This document shows positions 54,500 through 64,000 of a DNA stretch of 64,000 nucleotides, piece after piece. Made by a program: the position numbers and the translations under genes. Position 1 is the first letter of the stretch, and every line of letters begins with the position of its first letter. The notes under the pieces were generated by a model. It was not told the DNA's origin. It did no database searches and saw only the letters and a list, made by a program, of their open reading frames with translations. The stretch comes from Gnetum montanum (lineage: Eukaryota > Streptophyta > Gnetopsida > Gnetales > Gnetaceae): NCBI GenBank assembly GCA_015680685.1, contig MNCI01015922.1, positions 86,184 through 150,183 on the forward strand. Direction: 5' to 3'.

Positions 54500-55500
54500 C
54501 ATACTATTATGATCACTCATGTCATATTTGATTGGATCCAAGCTAGCAAGCTTCCAAGGAAATTAGTTGATCCTGAGAGTCCTCTTATCTATTTATAGAT
54601 TGCAAGGAATGAACTATGTAAAGCTCTTCTTGCTGTAGGTTCTGGTGTAAACTTGATTTCTAATAAGATGTATACTACCTAGAACCTGCTACCTCTCAAG
54701 AAGAGCAATATCTAATTGGAACTGGCAAACAAATCCATTACCATTCTATTAGGGCTGGTAGAAGACATTGTGACCACTTTCTAGTGGATGGTCTTATCTT
54801 GCTAATTTCCTAGTGATCAAGGTTGAGAACTGCAAAGGGAACTTCCCAATCATTATGGGAAGGGCATGGCTAAGCATTGTTGATGCAAGAATGGACATAA
54901 AATATTTTTCCCTAGAGATATCTAAAGAAAATGCATTTAGAAATATTGAGAAGAAATGAGTTCCATCCATAGTGTACAGTGATACAAGGTGTAATTATGT
55001 GCAGAAACTCTAGTTCATGAAATGAACATCTATTTCTGCATGTAGGTAGTGTGCACATGAAGTAGATATTCAAAGGTTTCTATACGTAGTAGCTACAAAA
55101 CAAGAGGACACCAAGTGGCTAACCACTAATTCTAATAACAATGCAATGTGCATGGAACCTACTGAGAGCCTGACATACACTTATGTCACAAACATGGATG
55201 AACTAGAGCAAGTTCACCACTAACTCTCTAATAATGAAAATGATGATACCAATTGGGAAGAGTTGGAGATCCTTGATAATTTCAAACAAGAGCCCCTAGA
55301 GTTGAAAACTCTACCTACCAACCTCGAATATTCACTCTTTAAAAATGGCAAGTTGGTCATAGTTAATGTCAAACTTGCTCCCAAGCAAACAGCAAAACTG
55401 TTGAAAGTGATCAATAGATGGTCAACAGCCTTTTCTTGGTTATATCCTAAACTCACTAGAATTGATTCATGAATATTCCAACATTGCATTTATACTAATC
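54500..55500 (+). pseudogene. aspartic protease and linker of D2
   Basis: LLAVGSGVNLIS (about 54628; catalytic Asp changed to Ala), LKKSNI, GNFPIIMGRAWLSIVDARMD (about 54838), then the linker with MDELEQVHH, NWEELEILDNFKQEPLELKT (about 55251-55310) and LLKVINRWSTAFSWLYPKL. The linker is the segment at which elements 1 and C are truncated. Confidence 0.72.
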
Positions 55501-56340
55501 CATCCATGAAGCCAAGGAAGCAACCACAATGGCAATTGAATCCAAAATTGAAGCAAATAATCAAAGAGGAGATTGAAAAACTCCTTAAGGTAGGGTTCAT
55601 GTTTCCCATTGTGGATAGCGAGTGGGTCAGCCCACTCATGATAGTACCAAAGAGAGGTACCAAATGGCAAGTTTGTATTGACTTTAGGCTGTTAAATATG
55701 GCAACATTCAAAGATCATTTTCCATTGTCATTTGTTGATCAGATGTTGGACACTATATCTAAGCATTGCTATTACATTTTCTTGGATGGTTATAGTGGCT
55801 ATAACCAAATCTAGATTGCACTAGAAGACCAAGCCAAAACAACATTCATGCTTTCCTAGGAAAACTTTGCATATCACAAGATGCCTTTTAATCTATGTGA
55901 TGCTCCTACTACTTTCTAACATCTGGTCTTAAGCATCTTTCAGCAACAAATTGGTAGCAAAGTGAAAGTCTTTATGGATGACTTCTCCACTTATGGTACT
56001 ACAGTCGAGCAAGCCTTAGATTGCCTTGAGCAAATATTGAAAATATGTGTGGAAACAAATCTGTGGCTTAATTAGCAAAAGATCCATCTCATGGTCCAAG
56101 GAATTATATTGGGACACAGAATTTCACACGAATGGATCGAGGTAGACCCCAAAAAGATAAGGATCATCCAGGAAATCACCTACCAACGAAAAATTTTCAA
56201 AGATGTTCAATCATTCCTTGGACACACTAGCTACTAATAATGATTTATGAAGAATTTCTCTAAGATTGCAAAACCATTAGTAGAGCTAATGAAGAAAGAT
56301 GCTATATTCATCTAAACCAAGGAATGCAAAAATGCATTCT
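55501..56340 (+). pseudogene. reverse transcriptase of D2
   Basis: Starts in MKPRKQPQWQLNPKLKQI (55506) and is open to 55814: VCIDFRLLNMATFKDHFPL, then YYIFLDGYSGYNQI. It continues with MPFNLCDAPTTF, VFMDDFSTYGTTVEQALD (Asp pair at 55977-55982), CVETNLWLN, GIILGHRISHEWIEVDPKK and QSFLGHTSY. These are the hallmark segments of the Athila/Tat branch of Ty3/gypsy. Stops replace Gln or Trp at 55813, 55918, 56074 and elsewhere. Full family length, not functional. Confidence 0.8.
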
Positions 56341-56379
56341 AGAGCCTCAAGCAGAAGCTCGTAGAGACTCTAATTCTAT

Positions 56380-56790
56380 GACCACCTAACTGGTCTAGAC
56401 CGTTTCATATAATGAAAAATGCATCTAATTACACCTTGAAAGCCATGCTTATATAGTTGGATAATAAGAAACATCCATATTACATCCACTACACAAGTTG
56501 AAGCATTATTGGTGCATATTTAAATTACACCACCATGGAGAAAGAATTGATGGCAGTGGTGTATGCTCTAGAAAAGTTCAGGCACTATGTGCTTGGATAT
56601 AAAGTGTTTGTACACACTTATCATAGTGCCATCTATTTTCTCATGAATAAACCAATGATGAGCCCCCATGTCATATAGTGGCTGGTGATCTTGCAAGAAT
56701 TTGATCTAACAATGGTAGATCGAAAGAGAACTGAGAATGTGGTCACTAATCACTTGTCTCAATTATGATGGAATAGCAAAGAGGAGGAGA
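56380..56790 (+). pseudogene. RNase H of D2
   Basis: IMKNASNYTLKAMLI (first catalytic Asp lost), GAYLNYTTMEKELMAVVYAL, KFRHYVLGYKVFVHTYHSAI, MVDRKRTENVVTNHLSQL. The order matches the Ty3/gypsy RNase H exactly. Key acidic residues are missing. Confidence 0.74.
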
Positions 56791-58166
56791 GCCCACTCTC
56801 TAACCAATTTCCTGATGAACTATTCATTGCTGGTGTAATAAATGAACAAATGCCTATAGAACCAAAATGGTATGATGACATCCTCACTTATCTTCTCACT
56901 AAGGATATGCCACAAGATTTGGACTACAAGAAGAAACAACAATTTCTTCATTAGGCTAAGCACTTCATGGAAATCAATAAACACCTTTACAAGGTGTGTG
57001 TTGATGGCCTAGTTCGTTGGTGTGTTCCTAATGTGGATCAATTGTGCATTCTTTAGGATGCTCACAAAGGCCCTTGTGAAGGCCACTATGCAAGGAGATG
57101 CATAACCATAAATATCCTAATGGTAAGATACTATTGGCCCACAATCTTTAGGGATGTCCACTAGTCTGTCTAATCCTGTGAGCACTATCAACGAGATGGT
57201 GGGATAACCACATGAATGAAGGATCCTAAACAATGGATTTAACCACTGTAATCCTTTAACATATGGGGCATTAACTTCATGGGTTTCATCACATCCATGT
57301 CTAATGGAAAGACACATATAATCATTGTCATTGATTACGACACAAAATGGGCAAAAGTATTAGCCATTATCAACTGGACATCATCCACTACTGCTCAATT
57401 TGTACAACAAAATTTTGTGAATAAGTTTTGAATGCCACATGCACTAATTTCTAACCATGGCACCCATTTTATAGGTGCTACTTTTCAAAAACTCATGCAA
57501 TGCTTGGGGTTGAACATAAATTAACAACACCTTATCACCCCCAAGCCAATGGTCAAGCAGAGGTGTCTAACAGGGATATCACAAATATTTTAAGAACTAT
57601 TAGCAAATATAAGAGAGACTAGAGAACAAAACTTAACAATGTCCTTTGGGCCTACTACTGAACATGGAAACTCCTTATTGACTACTCTCCCTATGAGTTG
57701 GTGTACAGAAAACTTCCAACACTTCCAATCCAATCTAAGCTCTATACACTTTCAACAACCTATGACCTAGACCTTGACCTAAGTTTAGTATAAAAAGAAA
57801 GATTAATCAACCTGAATGTATTAGATGAAAATCAATTAGTAGCCCTATCCTTGAATGAAGTGCAAAAGGCATTCAACAAATGACGTCATGATTTTAAAAT
57901 ATGGAAAGAGAAATTTCAACCGAGAGATAAGGTTCTCTATTGAAACCCCACACAGCTTCCTCAAGAAAACCAAATTCCAAACATTGTGTGAGGGACCTTA
58001 TATACTTGATGAAACCTTTCTTTTTGGGCCCATGATCATATACAAACCTAAAAACCCAAACAAGAAGCAATTGATCAACATCCAACAAATAAAGCCTTTT
58101 CATGAGCCAAAGCAAGCCAGTGCAACAAATACCTCAAAGGATGGACAACCATGCTTAATTTTTTGA
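56791..58166 (+). pseudogene. integrase of D2
   Basis: Zinc region DAHKGPCEGHYARR with CEHYQRDGG. The core follows with INFMGFITSMSNGKTHIIIV and IDYDTKWAKVLA. The second catalytic site is ISNHGTHFIG, with Asp changed to Asn. One base is missing near 57510 relative to D1 (TTGGGGTTGAAC versus TTGGGGATTGAAC), shifting the frame before TPYHPQAN. The C-terminal end is ETPHSFLKKT..., then IYKPKNPNKKQLINIQQIKP and a stop at 58164-58166. Confidence 0.76.
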
Positions 58167-59690
58167 ATCTTCTGCTTCCAACTCTATTATCCAGGAGATG
58201 GCCATCCATGTTAACTACATACATGGCTTCTCAGTTTTTTATTTTTTGTTTTACACATTTTTTATTTTAAAACTTTTTCCTATTTTATATAATTTTTTGT
58301 TTTACACCATCATAAGTACATTTAAATTTTTTTCAATGTTTTACACTTTCTTATATATTTTACTTTATTTTAGTGTGCTTTTCTAATTTTTATTAACAAA
58401 CATGCTTTGTGCCAATAGGACACAATGGTGTTGTAGCTGTTGCTAATGGTGGTTTGTGCTTAATGTTTTGTTTGCTAATGTCTGGTTTCTATTTTTAAGT
58501 TTTTGTACCGATGGCTAAGACATAATTTATTTTTCATGGAATAGGTAGTGAGTCCATGACATTCACCCAACCACAAACTCTATGATTTCCTTGTTTTGGA
58601 AATATGAGTCCCTTTCATTTAATAAACTTTTAAAAAATATGTGTCCTTGGTAGTTTCTAGAATTAGGAAGGATTCAAAGGTTTCCATAGGGTGTGACTTC
58701 AAGGGGACTCAATACTCTTTGTACTCTTCTACTTACTTGGGTGCATGAGTGTTTTCATGGATTTCTTACCATTCCATGTCGACCAATAATAGGAAGTTGA
58801 ATAAGTCTTTGCATGGTGTGATTCCTATCCAAAAAGGGAAAAAAAGAAAGAGAAAAGAGAAAAAAAAAACAAAACAAAACAAAATAAAATAACAAAGAAA
58901 AATTGTGAGAATTCAAAGCACATCCCTTAAAAAAATAAATGGGCTACAAGCACTAGTTATGGGACTAGAAAGACATGTTACCCATGCCTAAAGGTCCTCT
59001 CTAACTAAGGCCCTCTCTTACTTCTTGCTTCTCTTTTTTTCTTCTTAAGGAACAATGGTTGTTCTATGGGAGCACTCTTATGTTTCAAGGGGGTGGATCA
59101 ATCTTGGAGTGGTGATGCAAAGTTATTGAAAGCAATTGGTTTTGGTTTAGACTAAGGATGGATCTTCTTAGGTCATTTAAACACAAATCCACAAGGGACT
59201 TCTTATGACCTCAATTTGTAACTCCATTCCACATTCTCTATCATCCATCCATGCTACCCATAACTCACCTCATTGTTAGTGTCCACATTTTTGTTCAATG
59301 TCTTTGTCTGATGTACTTGAATTCTTGGGTACAATCTTCCAGGTATTGGGCCTTAACTCTCATCAACCATTAATCACCTATGGGGCCCACAGACTTGTTA
59401 GGTTGAGGTTATGTAAGGGCAAATAAGGCATGTGCCTACTATGGGGAGGACCCACTTGCATATCTCTTGGTTAGGCTCATTAAGCAACTTATCCTTACAC
59501 ATTATTGTAATAAGAATCTTTCATACATCCATCTTTTGCATCCAATGATGTGCTCCTTTACATAATTTCTTTACTTCACACATTCTCCATCAAATTTTTG
59601 AATTTTTGAGCTTTCACCCTCATATTTGTGGCTTTTCTGGAACTCATAGATCCCAAATTCATTCAAAAATTCCTTATATTTTTTAAAATA
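58167..59690 (+). other. 3' non-coding module of D2
   Basis: T-rich TTTTTTGTTTTACAC repeats (58226-58400) make a spurious hydrophobic frame. Next are GGGTGTGACTTCAAGGGGAC (58689-58708), a long A/G run (58839-58910), CTCTCTAACTAAGGCCCTCT (about 58995), and the hairpin plus purine-rich motif at 59426-59456. Blocks and order match elements 1, 2, B and C. Confidence 0.65.
59426..59456 (+). ncRNA. conserved hairpin plus purine motif, D2
   Basis: AGGCATGTGCCT pairs as AGGC/GCCT with an ATGT loop, followed by ATGGGGAGGACCCACT. Same position relative to the flanking blocks as in the other four elements. Confidence 0.6.
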
Positions 59691-59713
59691 TTTGAGTTTG
59701 AAAATTTTGTTTA

Positions 59714-59810
59714 TGGACCCCATAAACAGGGCCCTGTCAATGAAGCCCATGCGTATATGAGGCCCTATATATGTGGCCCCATCAATGTAGTGCAAAAATA
59801 CTATAAATAT
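59714..59810 (+). promoter_or_regulatory. internal promoter of D2 upstream of ORF3
   Basis: Boxes GGCCCTGTCAATGAAGCCC and GTGGCCCCATCAATGTAG lead to ACTATAAATATGTGC (TATA 59802-59810). This matches the D2 LTR (GGCCCCATCAACATAG then CTATAAATATGTGC at 51083-51124) and not the ATATCGCG boxes used by element 2. It precedes the predicted intron and ORF3 and could yield a separate ORF3 mRNA. Confidence 0.68.
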
Positions 59811-59939
59811 GTGCAACCCCCCTTAGAAATTTTCACATTTGCTCACAAATGCCAAATGATTTTTTGTAGTTTTCAGAGCCCATAACTTCTTAACTGTTTG
59901 TCCAAATCACTTTGTTCTTCAATCCTGTAGCTCCTGAAG

Positions 59940-60244
59940 GTAAGCTCTTAGTCGTGGGGGCCACAAATGTGCCATATTTGATAGAAAACGTTTTTCCCAT
60001 TTTTCTACTCCGACAAAGGTGTAACTAAGAAATCAACATTTAAACACCAAATTAGAGAAGTTAAACCCTTCCAACAAGCCCCGATGACACTTATAATAAA
60101 AAATTAATTAATAAAATAAGAATAAAATAATCAATCTACCATGGTCCAACCACAAGTAAGTGTAACTGATTAACAAGATAAGATATTCAAATATTCTAAG
60201 TTACACATTATATCTACTAATCTGTAGATGTGTTGTGACTATAG
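59940..60244 (+). other. predicted intron before ORF3, D2
   Basis: Donor GAAGGTAAGCTCTTAG at 59940 is close to the plant consensus. The acceptor TGTTGTGACTATAG is followed by ATGG at 60245. TCTACTAATCTG upstream is a good branch-point candidate. 305 nt. AGTCGTGGGGG (59950-59960), a copy of the polypurine core, lies ten bases after the donor. Confidence 0.55.
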
Positions 60245-63076
60245 ATGGTACCAAAAGACAAACACATGTAGGAAGGAGGACCATCTCAACCAAGGGAGAA
60301 ACAACTAAGAATAAGAAGGGGCCAAGAATAGGCCTAGGAAGAACCAATTGTAACCCATTCCACAGGACCTCTTAGGGAAGAGGCCAAAGTGGAGTCAATT
60401 CATTAGATTTCTACTAGGATGAGGCACTAGCTCAACAAGTAAACTTTGAACTGACCTTGATGGAAGCCTGCCTAAACCAAATCAGATCAAAGAAGGTATA
60501 GAAGATAGTGCTCTAGGAGTTGAACTATGGCTCTTTCTTCAATTAAAGATCTCTCCCATGTGGCCAATTATCACTTCCAGTAAGGAGTGGTATATGGGAG
60601 AGATGTTCTTATTTTGGAACAACAGGCAGGCTAGTTCAACAGTCAAAACCAAGGACATTTTAGTGTCCTACTCGGTGCATGCCATTGTAGAGGCACTTGG
60701 GTTAACTGAAGCTGGGGAAAATCTTGCTAAGATTTTGATGCAAGTGAATCCTAGCATTGAAAAGGAATGGATTCAGTGATGCTATAGTGTTGATTGTAAG
60801 GAGTATGGTGTGCTCACACTAACAAAAAGAATCCACCACAAGATTGTGTCCTTTCACCTAAATCCCACAATGAGGCTCAACAAGATCACTATCTTTTCTG
60901 CTCATGCATGTGCCGCATTGAGTGGAAGAGTCCTAGTCAACCTTCCATAGCTAATCTATTTGCAGATAGAGAAGTGACTCAAGAAGAATGAATGTGGATG
61001 GAAGGCACTCGCCTTTCCATGCATCATTAAAAAACTATGTTGGAGAGGAGGAATAGTCTACTACACTAACAATATTATCTGATGCACTCCGACCACTAAT
61101 TGGGCAAAGATGATGAAGGACAAAACCCCTCCAATAATCATTCAAGAAGATGAACAGTAGCCACCACCTCCACCTGCCACTTAGAAAATTATGTTCGACA
61201 TCATTGCAACATTCCAACAATTGCACAAATACTAAGAGTGGCACTTGAGTAAGCAAGAGCAACAAGCAGGCATGAGTGGTGGAGACACATCTATGTATTG
61301 GCTAGCAATGAGTCACTTGAATGAGGTGGCCTAAAAAGTTAGCCTGATGGGGGAAGGTGGATCCATTTTCTTTGTCCAATGAATGTAGTTATTCGCAAGG
61401 TTGAATCCTAACGTCAAAGAGGTAATGGTATCTCTCTTAGAATAGTAGCACCTCCCAGAGATTTCTAAGAACTTCATGACCTTCTCAATGTGCTTGGAGG
61501 AAGAGGAGGCAATAGTACTAGTGATGCAACACCAAGGAAAAGAAATTGCAACAGAGGTATTTGTTGACAGAATTTCCAAAACACTCAATGCACCTACGGT
61601 ATCTGTAGTAGAAATCACTACACCTAAAGATGTGCAAATGTCTTTAGGGACCATAAGCAATAGATTAAGCATAGCACAACATGAACAACTACTAGACTAA
61701 TTGGTAGGAACCATGCAACCACTTCTAAATATCTTTGATCTTCTAGATAGTATAACTACAACCTAATTAGAGTTGTTAGAGGCAAGGTGCAAAAACATTA
61801 TTTTGGAAGGGCAACTCAAAATAGCCAAGGAGCTAAATGAACACTTGGCTATAGAAGTTGCTAAATTAAAAGCCTAGATTGCCTACCCTATATTTCTTAA
61901 TCCAACATTAACAAGAGATGAAGCTTGTAAACAACTTCACACTAGGTTGAGGATGCAATGGAGATGGTGGTGTTCTATTGATCCTTGGCCAAAGCCACCC
62001 AACAAAAAATTTAGAAGGCCTTAAATCTAACCCATCAAGAGAATGTACAACTAACTGCAGAAAACCATCACCTATGAAATGTTGATGCACATAAACAATA
62101 GTTGACTAATTTTATCCATCAACAATAGGAGTAACTAGCTAGAACAAATACATAATTAAGGAGATTAGTAGCTGAGAATAAAAACTTCTCAATGGAGGAG
62201 GTCCATGCCCTTCGCCAAAAGACTACAATAAAGGTAGCCACCTAGAAATCGAAGGCTCACAAATTTAAAAGAGTGAAGTATCACTACAAAGACATGGTCA
62301 ACCTCCAGAAAAAAGTAAATGAAAAACATATTCAAGTGATGAAGTCAAAGTTGAATGATATCCTCTAGAAACTCCAACAAAGATGTGAATTATGGTAGCC
62401 CATCATTGATGGGATTGATCAATACAATAAAGTAGAAATTCACCTGAAGGAGTTGTAAATAGAGGAAATGATTGAATATAAGGAGCTTGCTAATTTTTAG
62501 TACACAAACATAGCGATGTTAACTACCAGATGACTACTGTCAGAACTAGAAAAGCAAGTGGCCAGCTCGTACTTGCTATACGAGGCTGAGTTCAAGCACA
62601 TCAAGGAGACTAAGTAAAAGCTTGTAGTGGTAAACATTGAACTTGAGGTTCTTAAGGGCAAATACACTAATCAAATATCTACTGCCTAGAGCCTGGCCAA
62701 AAGAATGAATGACTACCATGAGCTGCAAAACATAGTAAAGGCATTCGATGTCGAACATAAACAATTCACTACCTTGTTTGTTAACATCAAGGAGTTGTTC
62801 CCAGTAATTCCTTATCTATGGGATATCCCCATTCCAATCCACATTGGTGATATCATGTGGACTATGAATGATCCCTATAGCAAGGAGGAGGAAATGAAGG
62901 CATTACTAGATGCCCTTTGCGTTTCACCAAAGCTAGCAACCATAGTAAGATAGCCATAGCTACCTTAACCATTGCGCATGTCTAAAGCTAGAGAAGGTCC
63001 TTCAGAATCTTAGGAGCCTCCACCACTGTATGATCTTCTCAACCACCTTCATGCCATCAAAGGATGTGCTATCTAG
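60245..63076 (+). pseudogene. 3' ORF (ORF3) of D2
   Basis: ATGGTACCAAAAGAC at the predicted acceptor. The globular region has MWPIITSSKEWYMGEMFLFW (60558), ILVSYSVHAIVEALGLTEAG and WKALAFPCIIKKLCW (about 60995), each matching element 2. EEEEAIVLVMQHQGKE follows, then a coiled-coil region rich in Lys/Gln/Leu (61780-62700) and the C-terminal domain FPVIPYLWDIPIPIHIGDIM (62797). Proposed end is the stop at 63074-63076. Stops are frequent. Its presence in both the pol-bearing D2 and the pol-less element 2 suggests that it matters to the element. Its function is unknown. Confidence 0.68.
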
Positions 63077-63255
63077 TTTAAGTATTCATGTCATGGTGTT
63101 TAATTTGGTGTCATGAACATCACAAATTTTTGCAATGATGTCGATCTATACACTCAAGTACTTAGTTTTTTTGTTAGCTTTGTTATGTCAAGAATCAATC
63201 AATAATCCCATAACTTCCCAATTTTGTAAAGGAACTCAAGGATGAGTTTTCATTC

Positions 63256-63268
63256 AGTCATGGGGGTA
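63256..63268 (+). other. polypurine tract, D2
   Basis: AGTCATGGGGGTA next to the TGATGAAGC start of the 3' LTR. Confidence 0.85.
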
Positions 63269-64000
63269 TGATGAAGCATCAAAGTGTTCCTTCAATGGGC
63301 CCCCATCGAAGACTCATCGACGTGATGTTGCCCCATTGACAGGGCTACATCGACATAGCATTTGATGCATTTATGAGGTTCCATTAATGCAGCTCCATAA
63401 TAAACTATACAAATATGTGCTCACTAGTCGTGTTTATGGGATGTCTTATCATAGTTGTAACAAAGCTTTTGTACTTTTATCATTTGAGAGTTAGAATATT
63501 TTTCTGAGTGTCCATACCAAGAGTTAGAAAGTGTATAGATCTTTATTCGAGCATTGATGTACTTGAGCACACCAGTGTGAATGGCAATAAAGATGAGCCT
63601 TTTGATCAAACCTTGTAACACTTGGAATAGATTAATGATTCATTTATACATTTATTGTTTTCATTAGTTATGTGATTAATTAAGATAAACTAGACGTTAA
63701 TTGATTAATTAATTAAGCTAAATAAATTTAACACATAAGTATGGCCACTTCAAGCATAATATACAACACTTGGTAATCCTAGCAACATAAAACACTTGAT
63801 AACCTAGCAGTGTTGTATGTATTCAGGATGCGTATAGAAAGTGGGACCAGATGCTTTTGTTAAGATAGTTAGTTATTGATTAGCAATTAGATTAGGTAAA
63901 TTGGTTCATAAATTGAGTTTCAACTTGTTATTAATTTTAGATGAATAAAATATAAAATAATAAAAAATCATGTGCCCTAATTGCACTTAATTATATAACT
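63269..64000 (+). repeat. 3' LTR of D2 (cut by window end)
   Basis: TGATGAAGCATCAAAGTGTT onward, matching the 5' LTR from 50941. The last base in the window corresponds to about 51708, so roughly 155 bp of the LTR are missing. Boxes GCCCCCATCGAAG, CATCGACGTG and GCCCCATTGACAGG precede ACTATACAAATATGTGC (TATA changed). Confidence 0.87.

Larger units (their letters stand above)
50941..64000 (+). mobile_element. element D2: complete-type Athila-like element (gag-pol + 3' ORF)
   Basis: 5' LTR 50941-51865, tRNA-Asp type primer site, gag, protease, RT, RNase H, integrase, non-coding module with hairpin, internal TATA promoter, predicted intron, ORF3, polypurine tract and a 3' LTR cut by the window edge. 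It has every part expected of an autonomous element, all damaged. The left flank is CCTCC inside D1. The right duplication lies outside the window. Confidence 0.88.

Noticed and set aside
58198-58386. Hydrophobic 62-codon frame resembling a membrane protein
   Set aside because: Product of the T-rich repeat block after integrase. The same block gives Phe/Leu/Cys-rich frames in elements 1 (15341-15538) and C (36861-37154), with no conserved protein sequence.
1-64000. Host genes, tRNA, rRNA, CRISPR or bacterial operons
   Set aside because: No cloverleaf, rRNA core or regular spacer-repeat array seen. Box arrays are palindromic LTR control regions, not CRISPR. No exon-intron host gene could be assembled from the short frames.

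Overview
The window is repeat DNA from a large-genome seed plant. I cannot name the species. There is no intact host gene, no rRNA, tRNA or CRISPR array. Almost everything is nested, decayed Ty3/gypsy LTR retrotransposons. The main family looks like the Athila branch: its primer binding site matches plant tRNA-Asp, its RT motifs (FLDGYSGYNQI, FMDDFS) fit, and a long extra ORF lies between pol and the 3' LTR. Most in-frame stops are CAG/CAA/CGA/TGG changed to TAG/TAA/TGA, as expected from cytosine-methylation decay.

Layout. 1-1017: unassigned flank. 1023-18007 (+): element 1, a gag-protease element without RT or integrase, flanked by a perfect ACTAT duplication. Element 2 (2520-11204, +; gag plus 3' ORF, no pol) sits inside its gag, and an unrelated CpG-rich solo LTR (13411-14728) sits inside its protease. 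18013-24711 (-): element E, an old relative with gag and protease remnants. 25490-25700 (+): probable LINE fragment. 25971-31742 (-): element B, gag plus a deleted 3' ORF. 31743-34339 and 41264-43346 (-): element F, a decayed chromovirus-like element split by element C (34340-41263, -), a close relative of element 1. 44905-50940 (+): D1, a gag-pol element truncated at its 5' end. 50941 to the window end (+): D2, a complete-type element (LTR, gag, PR, RT, RNase H, IN, 3' ORF, partial 3' LTR) inserted in D1.

How the parts fit. D-type elements carry all the enzymes, while 1/C (gag-PR) and 2/B (gag with or without the 3' ORF) look like non-autonomous partners with the same LTR ends, primer site and polypurine tract. 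Four features stand out. (a) In elements 2 and D2 the 3' ORF is preceded by an internal TATA promoter whose upstream boxes match that element's own LTR. (b) A 3' non-coding module contains a hairpin whose stem co-varies between elements, followed by a nearly invariant 17-nt purine-rich motif. (c) The polypurine tract core AGTCATGGGGG recurs at several internal sites. (d) A predicted intron ends exactly at the ATG of the 3' ORF or of a small ORF that replaces it.
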